From Streptomyces sp. NRRL F-5135 (lineage in GTDB: Bacteria > Actinomycetota > Actinomycetes > Streptomycetales > Streptomycetaceae), in NCBI RefSeq assembly GCF_000719775.1, contig NZ_JOHR01000013.1:1-64000 (forward strand): 64,000 bases of DNA, written 5' to 3'. Within the stretch, counting starts at the first letter, position 1. Each line of letters starts with the position of its first letter. A program made the position numbers and the translations under genes. The notes under the pieces are model-generated. The model did not search any database, was not told the DNA's origin, and saw nothing but the letters and a program-made list of their open reading frames with translations. Below are positions 51,871 through 61,066 of the stretch, piece by piece.

Positions 51871-52015
51871 GCCGTACCCCGCTTCCCTGTGCCGGCGCTC
51901 GCCGTGGGGCGCCGCCCGGACGTGAGAAGGCCGAGGCTGGCACCCCGGAGCGTCAGCGACACGAACTCCGGGTGAACCACCGCCTACCGTTGGCGGGGCT
52001 CTGCCGACGCCGTCG

Positions 52016-53518
52016 TCACCGCCGTGCCGGTTCCAGGAAGCCCTCCTCCACCAGCGTCCTGATCGCCTGCGGCGTGCGGTCCCGGAGCACCACCGGGTCC
52101 TCCCCCATCAGCTGTGCGATCGCGTCCAGGATCCGCCCCGCGCTGAGCTCGCCGTCGCACACCCCTGCGAACCCGGCACCGACCGTGTCGACCTTCGTGG
52201 CCCGCCGCATTCCCCGGTTCTGCCGCAGCAGCACGTGCTCGGGGTCCTCCGCGCCCGGCAGCCCGACCTGCTCCTGGACGACCTCCGGTGCCAGCACGAA
52301 GTGACCGCTGAGGAGCGCCGCGTCGTCGTGCGCGCGCAGAAAGTCCTGCCGGTCGAAATGTGCGCGCACGGTCTCGCCGAGCGGCTGTTCGACCGCGTGC
52401 GGCCACTCCTCCACGACGATCGACGGCGGCTCCGCACCCGTTTTCCTGAGCGTGATCCACCCGAATCCGACCGCCCTGGTCCGCCGGGCCTCGAATTCGT
52501 CCAGCCATGCCGCGTACCGCGCCTCGTACGCCCCCTGACCGTCCCGGTGGTCGCCGCTGTCGCGCAGCCACAGCTCCGCGTACTGCGCCACGTCCTGGAC
52601 CTCGCGCTGCACGATCCAGGCGTCACAGCCGCGCGGCACCCAGGAGCGGACGCGCTCCTGCCACTTCTCCCCCTCCACGTGCTGCCAGTTGGCGAGGAAC
52701 TGGGCGAACCCGCCCTCGTTCAGCCGGTCTCCCGCTTGCTGAACGAGCGTGCGGCACAGATCGTCCCCGCCCATCCCGCCGTCCCGGTAGGTGAGCCGGG
52801 CGCCGGGTGAGATGACGAACGGCGGATTGGAGACGATCAGGTCGTAACTCTCGCCCTCGACCGGCTCGAACAGCGACCCCTCCCGCAGCTCGGCGGCGGG
52901 CGCGCCGGAGAGGGCCAGGGTGAGCCGGGTGAAGCCGAGCGCCCGCGGGTTCAGGTCCGTGGCGGTGACCCGCGTGGCGTGCCGGGTGGCGTGCAGCGCC
53001 TGGATGCCGGAGCCGGTGCCGAGGTCGAGCGCCGATCCGACGGGGGCGCGGACGGTGATCCCGGCCAGGGTCGTGGACGCGCCGCCGACCCCGAGCACCA
53101 CTCCCGCGTCATGGCCACCGGCGCCCCCGGCCCCGCCGACGGAGCGGCCGAGGTCGGAGACGATGAACCAGTCCTCCCCCTCGGGCCCGCCGTACGGGCG
53201 GACGTCCACCGTGGCGCGGAGGCCAGCCCCGTCGTCCCGTACGACCCAGCCGTCCGCGAGCGCCTCGTCCAGCGGGAGCACAGCCGCCGCCCGGTCCTCG
53301 GGGACCGGGCGCTGGAGCAGGAACAGCCGTACGAGCGTCTCGAGCGGCGTGCCGCCCCGGGTGGCGCGCAACGCGGGGACTGTCTCACCGCGGGCCAACG
53401 CGGCGTAGGCGGGGGCGCCGAGCAGGTCGAGCAGGCCGTCGGCGGTGAATTCGGCGGCGAGCAGGGCCGCGCGGAGTCGGGGCGAGCGGTCGGGCACGGG
53501 AAGGCTGGTCGTACTCAC
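52016..53518 (-). CDS. SAM-dependent methyltransferase (N5-glutamine/RNA N6A type, DUF7059)
   Basis: A 500-aa protein with an N-terminal non-catalytic domain (about 1-140), a class I SAM-binding fold starting at VGSALDLGTGSGIQALHAT (about 155-173) with TATDLNPRAL, and the catalytic SNPPFVISPG (N-P-P-F, about 231-240), typical of enzymes that methylate an amide or exocyclic amino nitrogen. A C-terminal region of about 190 residues may bind the target. The substrate (RNA, protein or small molecule) is not readable. The GTG start (MSTTSLPVPD) lacks a strong ribosome site; upstream sequence is non-conserved Arg-rich frame. Confidence 0.9.
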   Translation of the reverse strand: MSTTSLPVPDRSPRLRAALLAAEFTADGLLDLLGAPAYAALARGETVPALRATRGGTPLETLVRLFLLQRPVPEDRAAAVLPLDEALADGWVVRDDGAGLRATVDVRPYGGPEGEDWFIVSDLGRSVGGAGGAGGHDAGVVLGVGGASTTLAGITVRAPVGSALDLGTGSGIQALHATRHATRVTATDLNPRALGFTRLTLALSGAPAAELREGSLFEPVEGESYDLIVSNPPFVISPGARLTYRDGGMGGDDLCRTLVQQAGDRLNEGGFAQFLANWQHVEGEKWQERVRSWVPRGCDAWIVQREVQDVAQYAELWLRDSGDHRDGQGAYEARYAAWLDEFEARRTRAVGFGWITLRKTGAEPPSIVVEEWPHAVEQPLGETVRAHFDRQDFLRAHDDAALLSGHFVLAPEVVQEQVGLPGAEDPEHVLLRQNRGMRRATKVDTVGAGFAGVCDGELSAGRILDAIAQLMGEDPVVLRDRTPQAIRTLVEEGFLEPARR

Positions 53519-53597
53519 CCGCCCATTGTGTCGGCTCCCACTGACAACGGCTCCGCGGCCCGGCCCGCCGTGCGCCGACCGGCTTTCGTACCGGGCG

Positions 53598-54191
53598 CTA
53601 CGAGGCCGACTCGCCCGCCGGCGCCGCGGCACCGCCGCCCGACGGGGTCGGCTTCTGGCAGCCGGGCTGCTTCGCCATCGCCTTGCCGACATCGCCGGAC
53701 TGGAGCTTCTGGAGGGCCTGGTCGCCGTTCTTGCTGAGCTTGTCCAGTTCGTCCGCGACGCCCTTGAGGCCGTCCGCGAAGCTCGCCTGGTCCTTGGTGT
53801 CGAGCGCGTCGACCTTCTGCTTGAGGCCCGCGTACGACGCCGAGGTCGCGTTCAGCTCCTTGACGGCCTCCTGCTGGGTCTGCTCGCCGTCCACGACGGG
53901 CGGTGCGCCGGCGCCGTGCACGGCCGTACCCAGCGACTTGTAGGCGTCGGAGATGGACTGGAAGGCCGCTGAGTCGGTCTTCTGCACATCGGCGGGTTTG
54001 CTGCTGTCCGAGGTCGCCTGCTGGATGGAGGTGTTGGCGTCCGCGATCTTCGTCAGCTGGGGCTGGACCTGGTCGCAGACCTTCTTGGCCCAGTCGTTCG
54101 TCTTGGTCTCGCTGTCATCGCCGCCGCATCCGGACAGTGCCATCAGCACTACCGCACCGCCGGACAGTGCGGCCACAAGCTTCTTGTTCAC
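53598..54191 (-). CDS. Small secreted lipoprotein with helical domain
   Basis: A 197-aa predicted lipoprotein: NKKLVAALSGGAVVLMALSG then lipidated Cys (about 22). The mature part is mostly alpha-helical (NDWAKKVCDQVQPQLTKIAD and related heptad-like segments) with two further cysteines and a Pro/Ala/Gly tail. No known domain was recognised. AAGGGA lies 9 bases before the GTG start. The position between hppA and the methyltransferase gene resembles other Streptomyces. Confidence 0.82.
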   Translation of the reverse strand: MNKKLVAALSGGAVVLMALSGCGGDDSETKTNDWAKKVCDQVQPQLTKIADANTSIQQATSDSSKPADVQKTDSAAFQSISDAYKSLGTAVHGAGAPPVVDGEQTQQEAVKELNATSASYAGLKQKVDALDTKDQASFADGLKGVADELDKLSKNGDQALQKLQSGDVGKAMAKQPGCQKPTPSGGGAAAPAGESAS

Positions 54192-54517
54192 CGGTTTGGT
54201 CCCTTCCAAGGCTCTCGGCCCCGGAACATACACGCCAAGTGAGCGACGACCTCGCGCCCTTCGCGCCGTATAACCCCTATTGAAGCCATTTGCACCAAGG
54301 GAGAGACGCCTCACGCTCGCCCACCGGGCTCGGCGGGAACTCGCCACCCGGACCGGCGGGAACTCGCCAACCTGGTCCCTGCGGAAGCCCGTCGGACCGC
54401 GTGCGAACTCGGCGGCCAGGCCCGGCGGAGAGACGGGCGGACGACGCGGGGTCCACGCCGTCCGCCCCGCCCCGCCGCGCCGCGCCGCGCCGCGCCGCGG
54501 GGCCATGAGGCCACGGG
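54192..54517. other. Gap between lipoprotein and hppA genes
   Basis: This 326-bp gap contains two copies of CGGCGGGAACTCGCCA (54331-54346 and 54354-54369), each with an internal GGCG/CGCC dyad, and a short CCGCG simple repeat near 54475-54500. No gene was found. Confidence 0.55.
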
Positions 54518-56923
54518 CTACGACGCCACCGCCGGATCGGGCGACTTCTCGCTCCCGTCCCCGGCTCCGCCTCCGCCGTCCTCGTCGCCCACGGCCACCG
54601 AGCGGCGCTTCGAGACGTACACCGCGCCGACGATCACGACGAGGGCGAGCACCGCCACGAGCGTGCGCACGCCCGCGCTGGCGTCGCTGCCGTAGCTGAA
54701 CCTGACGACCGCCGGGGCGATGAGCAGCGCCACCAGGTTCATCACCTTCAGCAACGGGTTGATGGCGGGGCCGGCCGTGTCCTTGAACGGGTCACCGACG
54801 GTGTCCCCGATCACCGTCGCCGCATGGGCGTCGCTGCCCTTGCCGCCGTGCCGGCCGTCCTCGACCAGCTTCTTGGCGTTGTCCCAGGCACCTCCGGAGT
54901 TGGCGAGGAAGACGGCCATCAGCGCGCCGGTGCCGATCGCGCCCGCCAGGAACGCCCCGAGCGCCCCGACCCCGAGCGAGAAGGCCACGGCGATCGGGGT
55001 CAGGACGGCGAGCAGCCCCGGGGTGGCCAGTTCGCGCAGCGCGTCCTTGGTACAGATGTCGACCACACGCCCGTATTCGGGCTGCTCGCTGTAGTCCATG
55101 ATCCCCGGGCGCTCCCGGAACTGCCTGCGCACCTCGTAGACCACCGAACCCGCCGACCGCGACACCGCGTTGATCGCCAGTCCGGAGAAGAGGAAGACGA
55201 CCGCGGTGCCGAGGATCAGGCCCACCAGGTTGTTGGGCTGGGAGATGTTCAGGCTGAGCGTCAGCTCCCCGGCTCCGGCGCCGACGTCCGCGACGGCCGT
55301 GGCGATGGCGTCCCGGTACGCCCCGAAGAGTGCCGACGCCGCCAGCACCGCCGTGGCGATCGCGATGCCCTTGGTGATGGCCTTGGTGGTGTTGCCGACG
55401 GCATCGAGGTCGGTGAGCACCTGGGCGCCGGCCCCCGTCACGTCGCCGGACATCTCGGCGATGCCCTGGGCGTTGTCCGAGACCGGGCCGAAGGTGTCCA
55501 TGGCGACGATGACGCCCACGGTGGTCAGCAGCCCGGTGCCGGCCAGGGCCACCGCGAACAGGGCCAGTGTGATCGACGCACCGCCGAGCAGGAACGCCCC
55601 GTACACCGCGAGCCCGATCAGCAGCGCGGTGTAGACCGCGGACTCCAGGCCGATCGCGATGCCGGTGAGCACGACGGTGGCCGGTCCGGTGAGGGCCGAC
55701 TTGCCGATGTCGCGGACCGGGCGCCGGCCGGTCTCGGTGAAGTAGCCGGTCAGCTGCTGGATCAGAGCCGCGAGCACGATGCCGACGGCGACCGCGACGA
55801 GCGCCAGCACCCTGGGGTCGCCGCCGTGGGCCAGGATCGCCGGGTCGGTGACTCCGGCCAGGTCGGCGTACGAGGACGGCAGGTAGAGGAAGGACGCGGC
55901 CGCCACCAGGGCGAGGGAGATCACCGCGGAGATGAAGAACGCCCGGTTGATGGCGCTCATACCGCTGCGGTCGGTGCGCCGCGGGGCCACCGCGAAGATG
56001 CCGATCATCGCGGTGATCACGCCGACGGCCGGCACCATCAGAGGGAAGGCGAGTCCTGAGTCCCCGAACGCCGCCGTGCCGAGGATGAGCGCGGCGACGA
56101 GCGTCACGGCGTACGACTCGAAGAGGTCGGCCGCCATCCCGGCGCAGTCGCCGACGTTGTCCCCCACGTTGTCGGCGATGGTCGCGGCGTTACGGGGGTC
56201 GTCCTCGGGGATGCCCTGTTCCACCTTGCCGACCAGGTCCGCGCCGACGTCGGCGGCCTTGGTGAAGATACCGCCGCCGACCCTCATGAACATGGCGATC
56301 AGCGCGGCGCCGAGGCCGAACCCCTCCAGGACCTTGGGGGCGTCGCCGGTGTAGACGAGGACCACGCAGGAGGCGCCGAGCAGCCCGAGGCCCACGGTGA
56401 ACATCCCGACCACACCCCCCGTACGGAATGCGATCTTCATGGCCCGGCGCGAAACGACCGCCAGGTCCTTTTCCGGTTCGCCCGGCGCGGGCGTCGCCTC
56501 ACGCGCGGCAGCGGCGACCCGCACATTGCTGCGTACGGCGAGCCGCATGCCGATGTATCCGGTGGCCGCCGAGAAAAGAGCGCCCACCAGGAAGAACAGC
56601 GAACGGCCCGCGCGCTGCGACCAGTTGTCGGCCGGCAGGAGCGACAAGAGGAAGAACACCACGACCGCGAAAATTCCGAGGGTGCGCAACTGCCTGGCCA
56701 GATAGGCATTCGCGCCTTCCTGTACAGCGGCCGCGATCCGTTTCATGGAATCGGTGCCCTGGCCGGCCGCCAGGACCTGGCGTACCAGCAACTGAGCCAC
56801 GAACAGCGCCGCCAGTGCGACGACCGCGACGACGATCACGATGATCCGGTTGCCGTCGGTGAGTATCGCGGCCGCGAGAGAAGGGGAGTGCTCGGACAGG
56901 TATGGGTGAACGTGCCCCGCCAT
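54518..56923 (-). CDS. hppA: Membrane-bound proton-translocating pyrophosphatase
   Basis: An 801-aa integral membrane pump (about 16 helices) that couples PPi hydrolysis to H+ export. The PPi/Mg site is ADVGADLVGKVEQGIPEDDP (D-x-x-x-D...K) with NAATIADNVGDNVGDCAGMAADLFESY, and a second acidic cluster lies at GDTVGDPFKDTAGPAINPLLK. The cation-selectivity segment reads GNTTKAITKG; the Lys there marks the K+-independent subclass (K+-dependent enzymes have Ala). AAGGAGG lies just before the ATG. It probably saves energy or drives transport when PPi is abundant. Confidence 0.96.
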   Translation of the reverse strand: MAGHVHPYLSEHSPSLAAAILTDGNRIIVIVVAVVALAALFVAQLLVRQVLAAGQGTDSMKRIAAAVQEGANAYLARQLRTLGIFAVVVFFLLSLLPADNWSQRAGRSLFFLVGALFSAATGYIGMRLAVRSNVRVAAAAREATPAPGEPEKDLAVVSRRAMKIAFRTGGVVGMFTVGLGLLGASCVVLVYTGDAPKVLEGFGLGAALIAMFMRVGGGIFTKAADVGADLVGKVEQGIPEDDPRNAATIADNVGDNVGDCAGMAADLFESYAVTLVAALILGTAAFGDSGLAFPLMVPAVGVITAMIGIFAVAPRRTDRSGMSAINRAFFISAVISLALVAAASFLYLPSSYADLAGVTDPAILAHGGDPRVLALVAVAVGIVLAALIQQLTGYFTETGRRPVRDIGKSALTGPATVVLTGIAIGLESAVYTALLIGLAVYGAFLLGGASITLALFAVALAGTGLLTTVGVIVAMDTFGPVSDNAQGIAEMSGDVTGAGAQVLTDLDAVGNTTKAITKGIAIATAVLAASALFGAYRDAIATAVADVGAGAGELTLSLNISQPNNLVGLILGTAVVFLFSGLAINAVSRSAGSVVYEVRRQFRERPGIMDYSEQPEYGRVVDICTKDALRELATPGLLAVLTPIAVAFSLGVGALGAFLAGAIGTGALMAVFLANSGGAWDNAKKLVEDGRHGGKGSDAHAATVIGDTVGDPFKDTAGPAINPLLKVMNLVALLIAPAVVRFSYGSDASAGVRTLVAVLALVVIVGAVYVSKRRSVAVGDEDGGGGAGDGSEKSPDPAVAS

Positions 56924-57109
56924 TCGTCCTCCTTGACGCTCGACGTGCGTACAAGATGGACGGATTGTAGGGAGGGAAAGCTGATCAAAACAGAGCACGC
57001 CACATCAAAAATCGGCCTTGATTTCCGGAACGACCTTGGAAATGAGTAATGCGATAAGCGCGTTAATCAATGAATGGGAGCATCGCCCGGCCGATCGGCC
57101 GGAAAAAAG

Positions 57110-57136
57110 AAAAGACCCTGCTCAGCAGGGTCTTTT
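57110..57136. terminator. T-rich bidirectional intrinsic terminator after the bldG operon
   Basis: AAAAGACCCTG (57110-57120) and CAGGGTCTTTT (57126-57136) form an 11-bp stem with loop CTCAG. Both flanks carry A/T runs, so T-tracts follow on either strand, which is unusual in this GC-rich genome. It lies 47 bases after the anti-sigma gene stop. Confidence 0.9.
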
Positions 57137-57182
57137 CCCGGGACTGAATCCACCATTCGGGTACGGAACCGTCCGCGAACGA

Positions 57183-57635
57183 TCAGGGCAATACGACGGC
57201 CGGTGTGGTCGGCCACGTCATCCGGATGACGCCACCGTCGTCGTCCGTGGTCACCTCCACATCGTCGACGAGGCCGCTGATGACGGCGAGCCCCATCTGG
57301 TCCTCGCCCTCGGTGTCGGCCTCGTGGGAATCGCCCGGCCCCGCGCCCTCGGGCGCGTCCGGCGCACCGGCCCCGCCCCCGGCGGGCAGCACCCCGTCGC
57401 CGACCTCGATGGAGAAGGTTTTCTCCTCCTCGGTCAGCACGACTCTCACCGGAGCGGTGATGCCGTGGTTGCGGTGCAGCCCGACCGCTCGGCTGCATGC
57501 CTCACCGACCGCGAGTCGGACCTCGTCCAACACAGCTTCGTCGACGCCCGCCCGGCGCGCCACGGCGGCCGCCACCAGGCGGGCCGTCCTGACATGCTCC
57601 GGCTGGGCGCTGAAGCGGAGTTCAACGGTGGCCAT
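57183..57635 (-). CDS. Anti-sigma regulatory ATP-binding protein, partner of BldG
   Basis: A 150-aa GHKL/HATPase_c protein of the RsbW/SpoIIAB group. The N-box is VDEAVLDEVRLAVGEACSRAVGLH (about 31-54, with E-A-C-S in place of the usual E-x-x-x-N), and the Gly-rich lid ends in QMGLAVISGLVDDVEV (about 114-129). A Gly/Pro/Glu-rich loop (about 83-112) lengthens the lid region. It directly follows bldG (102 bases) on the same strand and is expected to bind or phosphorylate BldG and to hold one or more sigma factors. GAGGGGG precedes the ATG. Confidence 0.9.
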   Translation of the reverse strand: MATVELRFSAQPEHVRTARLVAAAVARRAGVDEAVLDEVRLAVGEACSRAVGLHRNHGITAPVRVVLTEEEKTFSIEVGDGVLPAGGGAGAPDAPEGAGPGDSHEADTEGEDQMGLAVISGLVDDVEVTTDDDGGVIRMTWPTTPAVVLP

Positions 57636-57737
57636 GCGATCCCCCTCGAACGTACGGGCGTACGTACTCACGGGCGGGGCGACCGGGCACGGAGCCCGGC
57701 GCCTCTGCCCTCTCCTCCGGAAGGCTGTGGCCGTCCC

Positions 57738-58091
57738 TCAGTCGGTGGCGGCCACGGCCTCGTCGACCGTGGTGTGGATGGGGAACACCTTGGTCAGGCC
57801 GGTGATCCGGAAGATCTTGAGAATGCGCTCCTGGTTGCAGACCAGACGCAGCGAGCCCTCGTGCGCGCGCACGCGCTTCAGGCCGCCCACGAGCACACCG
57901 AGACCGGTCGAGTCGAGGAAGTCCACGCCCTCCATATCGACGACCAGGTGGTAGCTGCCGTCGTTCACCAACTCGACCAACTGCTCGCGCAGCTTGGGCG
58001 CGGTATACACATCAATCTCGCCACCGACCTCGACGACCGTACGGTCGCCACCAGGGCCGGACACATTGCGAGTCGACAGGGACAGGTCCAC
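57738..58091 (-). CDS. bldG: Anti-sigma factor antagonist BldG
   Basis: A 117-aa STAS-domain anti-anti-sigma protein needed in Streptomyces for aerial growth and antibiotic production. It has [20 protein letters not shown] (about 21-40) and [20 protein letters not shown] (about 51-70), with the phosphorylatable Ser in D-S-T-G (residue 61; 57 in the shorter S. coelicolor protein as I recall it, because this one has a four-residue N-terminal insert, NVSGPGG). GTG start with GGAGG just upstream. It forms an operon with the anti-sigma gene downstream; the helicase gene is divergent, 79 bases away. Confidence 0.97.
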   Translation of the reverse strand: MDLSLSTRNVSGPGGDRTVVEVGGEIDVYTAPKLREQLVELVNDGSYHLVVDMEGVDFLDSTGLGVLVGGLKRVRAHEGSLRLVCNQERILKIFRITGLTKVFPIHTTVDEAVAATD

Positions 58092-58170
58092 GGATCCTCC
58101 AGCACCTTGCTATCGAGCGGTCGCCCCTCGGGTCTCCCCGACGGAGCCAGGGGACGTATCGCCAGCCGCG

Positions 58171-60663
58171 ATGGCATTCAATCACTTACCAGCAGTCATG
58201 CACGACGCCTTGGGCCCATTGTCCGTCACGCCAGTGACACACTCGATGCCGATGGCCAGGAATCAGCGCCCCAGTGGACCCCCCGGGAACGGGGACGACC
58301 GCCCCTCCCCAGGTGAGATCCTCGACCGGCTCGCCGCAGCGGCGGACCGAACGATGCGCATCACCCATATGGAGCACTTGCCCCCGCGAGAGGGGGCTCA
58401 TGCAGTCTGGCCCGATCGCATCCGGCCGGAAGTGATCAACGCCATTCAGCGGGCCGGGATCGACCATCCGTGGACCCACCAGGCGGAGGCCGCCGAGCGC
58501 GCCCTGGACGGCGAATCCGTCGTCATCGCCACCGGAACCGCCTCCGGCAAGTCCCTCGCCTACCTCGCTCCCGTCCTCAGCACGCTCCTCGACGGCTCCG
58601 AGGCCCCGAACGGCCGGGGCACGACCGCCCTCTACCTCGCCCCGACCAAGGCATTGGCAGCCGACCAGTGCCGCTCGGTCAGGGCCCTCGCCGCCCCGCT
58701 GGGCAACCGCGTACGCCCCGCCGTCTACGACGGGGACACCGCCGTGGAGGAGCGCGAGTGGATCCGGCAGTACGGCACCTACGTGCTGACCAACCCGGAC
58801 ATGCTGCACCGCGGGATCCTGCCCTCCCACCCGCGCTGGGCCTCCTTCCTGCGCTCCCTGCGCTACGTCGTGATCGACGAGTGCCACACCTACCGCGGCG
58901 TCTTCGGGTCGAACGTGGCCCAGGTGCTGCGCCGGCTGCGCCGCGTGTGTGCCCGCTACGGCGCGCACCCGGTCTTCCTCCTCGCCTCGGCCACCGCCGC
59001 CGAACCCGCCGTGACCGCCGGCCGGCTCACCGGTCTGCCCGTGCACGAGGTAGCCGACGACGCCTCGCCCCGCGGCGAACTGGTCTTCGCCCTGTGGGAG
59101 CCCCCTCTCACCGAACTCCACGGCGAGAAGGGCGCCCCCGTCCGCCGTACCGCCACCGCCGAGACCGCCGACCTCCTCACCGACCTCACCGTCCAGGGCG
59201 TCCGTACCGTCGCCTTCGTCCGCTCCCGGCGCGGCGCCGAACTCATCTCCGTGATCACCCAGGAGCGCCTGGCCCAGGTGGACCGCTCACTGCCCCGCCG
59301 GGTCGCCGCCTACCGGGGCGGCTACCTCCCCGAAGAGCGCCGGGCCCTGGAGAACGCCCTGCACTCCGGCGAGCTGCTCGGCCTCGCCGCCACGTCCGCC
59401 CTGGAACTGGGCATCGACGTCTCCGGCCTGGACGCCGTCCTCATCACCGGCTACCCCGGCACCCGCGCCTCCCTCTGGCAGCAGGCGGGCCGCGCCGGCC
59501 GCGCAGGGCAGGGGGCGCTGGCGATCCTGGTCGCCCGGGACGACCCGCTGGACACCTTCCTCGTCCACCACCCGGAAGCGCTGTTCCGCCGGCCCGTCGA
59601 GTCCACCGTCCTCGACCCGGACAACCCCTACGTCCTGGCGCCCCACCTGTGCGCGGCGGCGGCCGAAATTCCGCTCACCGACGACGACCTGACCCTCTTC
59701 GGCCCCGAGGCAGCCGCCCTGCTCCCGCAGCTGGAGACCGCGGGGCTGCTGCGGCGCCGCGCCGCCGGCTGGTACTGGACCCGCCGCGAACGGGCCGCCG
59801 ACCTCACCGACATCCGGGGCGAGGGCGGGCGCCCGGTCCAGATCGTCGAGGCGGCGACCGGCCGGCTGCTCGGCACCGTCGACGAACCGGCCGCCCACAC
59901 CGCCGTCCACGACGGAGCCGTCCACCTCCACCAGGGCCGCACCTACCTGGTGAAGCGGCTGGACCTGGCCGACTCGGTCGCCCTGGTCGAGCAGGCCGAC
60001 CCGCCGTACTCGACCACCGCCCGCGACACCACCTCCATCTCCGTCCTCGAAACCGACACCGAGATCCCGTGGGGCGACGGACGCCTGTGCTACGGCTCCG
60101 TCGAGGTCACCAACCAGGTCGTCTCCTTCCTCCGCCGCCGGCTCATCACCGGCGAGGTGCTCGGCGAGAGCAAGCTCGACCTGCCCCCGCGGACCTTGCG
60201 CACCCGGGCCGTGTGGTGGACGGTCACCGAGGACCAGCTGGACCGGGCCCGGGTGGGTCCGGAGCAGCTCGGCGGCGCGCTGCACGCCGCCGAGCACGCC
60301 TCCATCGGGATACTCCCGCTCTTCGCCACCTGCGACCGCCGGGACATCGGCGGCGTGTCCGTACCGCTCCATCCCGACACCTTGCTGCCCACCGTCTTCG
60401 TCTACGACGGCCACCCCGGCGGGGCGGGCTTCGCCGAGCGCGCCTTCCGTACGGCCCCTGCCTGGCTCACGGCGACCCGCGAGGCCATCGCCTCCTGCGA
60501 GTGCGAGGCCGGCTGCCCGTCCTGCATCCAGTCCCCCAAGTGCGGCAACGGCAACGACCCCTTGCACAAGCGGGGAGCCGTACGCCTCCTGGCCGAGTTG
60601 CTCAGGTCGGCCCCGGCGCCGGACGAACCGGCCCCTGGCTCACCGGCCCCGCCCGTGCCCTGA
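58171..60663 (+). CDS. DEAD/DEAH-box helicase with DUF1998 domain (MrfA/YprA-like)
   Basis: An 830-aa superfamily 2 helicase. It has a Q-motif-like start (IDHPWTHQAEAAERAL), Walker A VIATGTASGKSLAYLAPV (about 123-140), LYLAPTKALAADQ (Ia), YVLTNPDML, a DECH box in VVIDECHTYRG (about 232-242), SAT in LLASATAAEPAV, and C-terminal motifs VAAYRGGYLPEERRALE and ITGYPGTRASLWQQAGRAGRAG (VI, about 425-446). A DUF1998 module near the C-terminus holds CECEAGCPSCIQSPKC (about 780), four cysteines for a metal centre. Related MrfA acts in DNA cross-link repair. The start ATG at 58171 (MAFNHLP) follows known Streptomyces homologues. Confidence 0.93.
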   Translation: MAFNHLPAVMHDALGPLSVTPVTHSMPMARNQRPSGPPGNGDDRPSPGEILDRLAAAADRTMRITHMEHLPPREGAHAVWPDRIRPEVINAIQRAGIDHPWTHQAEAAERALDGESVVIATGTASGKSLAYLAPVLSTLLDGSEAPNGRGTTALYLAPTKALAADQCRSVRALAAPLGNRVRPAVYDGDTAVEEREWIRQYGTYVLTNPDMLHRGILPSHPRWASFLRSLRYVVIDECHTYRGVFGSNVAQVLRRLRRVCARYGAHPVFLLASATAAEPAVTAGRLTGLPVHEVADDASPRGELVFALWEPPLTELHGEKGAPVRRTATAETADLLTDLTVQGVRTVAFVRSRRGAELISVITQERLAQVDRSLPRRVAAYRGGYLPEERRALENALHSGELLGLAATSALELGIDVSGLDAVLITGYPGTRASLWQQAGRAGRAGQGALAILVARDDPLDTFLVHHPEALFRRPVESTVLDPDNPYVLAPHLCAAAAEIPLTDDDLTLFGPEAAALLPQLETAGLLRRRAAGWYWTRRERAADLTDIRGEGGRPVQIVEAATGRLLGTVDEPAAHTAVHDGAVHLHQGRTYLVKRLDLADSVALVEQADPPYSTTARDTTSISVLETDTEIPWGDGRLCYGSVEVTNQVVSFLRRRLITGEVLGESKLDLPPRTLRTRAVWWTVTEDQLDRARVGPEQLGGALHAAEHASIGILPLFATCDRRDIGGVSVPLHPDTLLPTVFVYDGHPGGAGFAERAFRTAPAWLTATREAIASCECEAGCPSCIQSPKCGNGNDPLHKRGAVRLLAELLRSAPAPDEPAPGSPAPPVP

Positions 60664-61066
60664 CCTCCGGGCCGTACGGACCGGCCCGCACCCGGGCCGC
60701 CACCTCTGCGGTCTCGCCGCTCACGGCACAGCGCACCACCTCCGCCCCCTGCGCGGCCGCCACGTCGACGGCCTCCCGGCAGGCCGCCGCCGGGCCGAGC
60801 AGCGCGCGGTCCGCGGCGGCGAGTGCCGCCAGGTCCGCGGCCGCGCCGGCCCGGTGCCGGGCGACGACCGCCTGCCCCAGGGCGAGTACGACGGCGAAGA
60901 CCGCGCACATCGTGGCCGCCGCCAGGGCCGCCCACACCGTCGCGGAACCCCGGTCCGGGTACCGGATTCGGTCACGAACACGGAGATGGACACGGTGATG
61001 GAGTTGACTTCGGGGCCGGTGACGGATCGGGCACGGGACCATGGAGCGGTTCGCCGCCTGCCTCAT
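60602..61066 (-). CDS. TadE-like secreted pilus-associated protein (Rv3654c type)
   Basis: A 154-aa protein at the end of the tad operon. After a basic N-terminus, RGSATVWAALAAATMCAVFAVVLALGQAVVARHRAGAAAD (about 39-78) is the pilin-like cleavage site and hydrophobic helix of Rv3654c/TadE-like proteins; two cysteines follow (AACREA and VVRCAV). It starts at an ATGA overlap with the tadE-like gene. Its 3' end overlaps the convergent helicase gene by 62 bp. Confidence 0.88.
   Translation of the reverse strand: MRQAANRSMVPCPIRHRPRSQLHHRVHLRVRDRIRYPDRGSATVWAALAAATMCAVFAVVLALGQAVVARHRAGAAADLAALAAADRALLGPAAACREAVDVAAAQGAEVVRCAVSGETAEVAARVRAGPYGPEVRARAGPVSQGPVRPAPGPT

Noticed and set aside
51566..51925. 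Plus-strand frame opposite the small two-helix protein
   Set aside because: Arg/Pro-rich translation without hydrophobic or domain pattern; the minus-strand frame has two clear membrane helices and a ribosome site.
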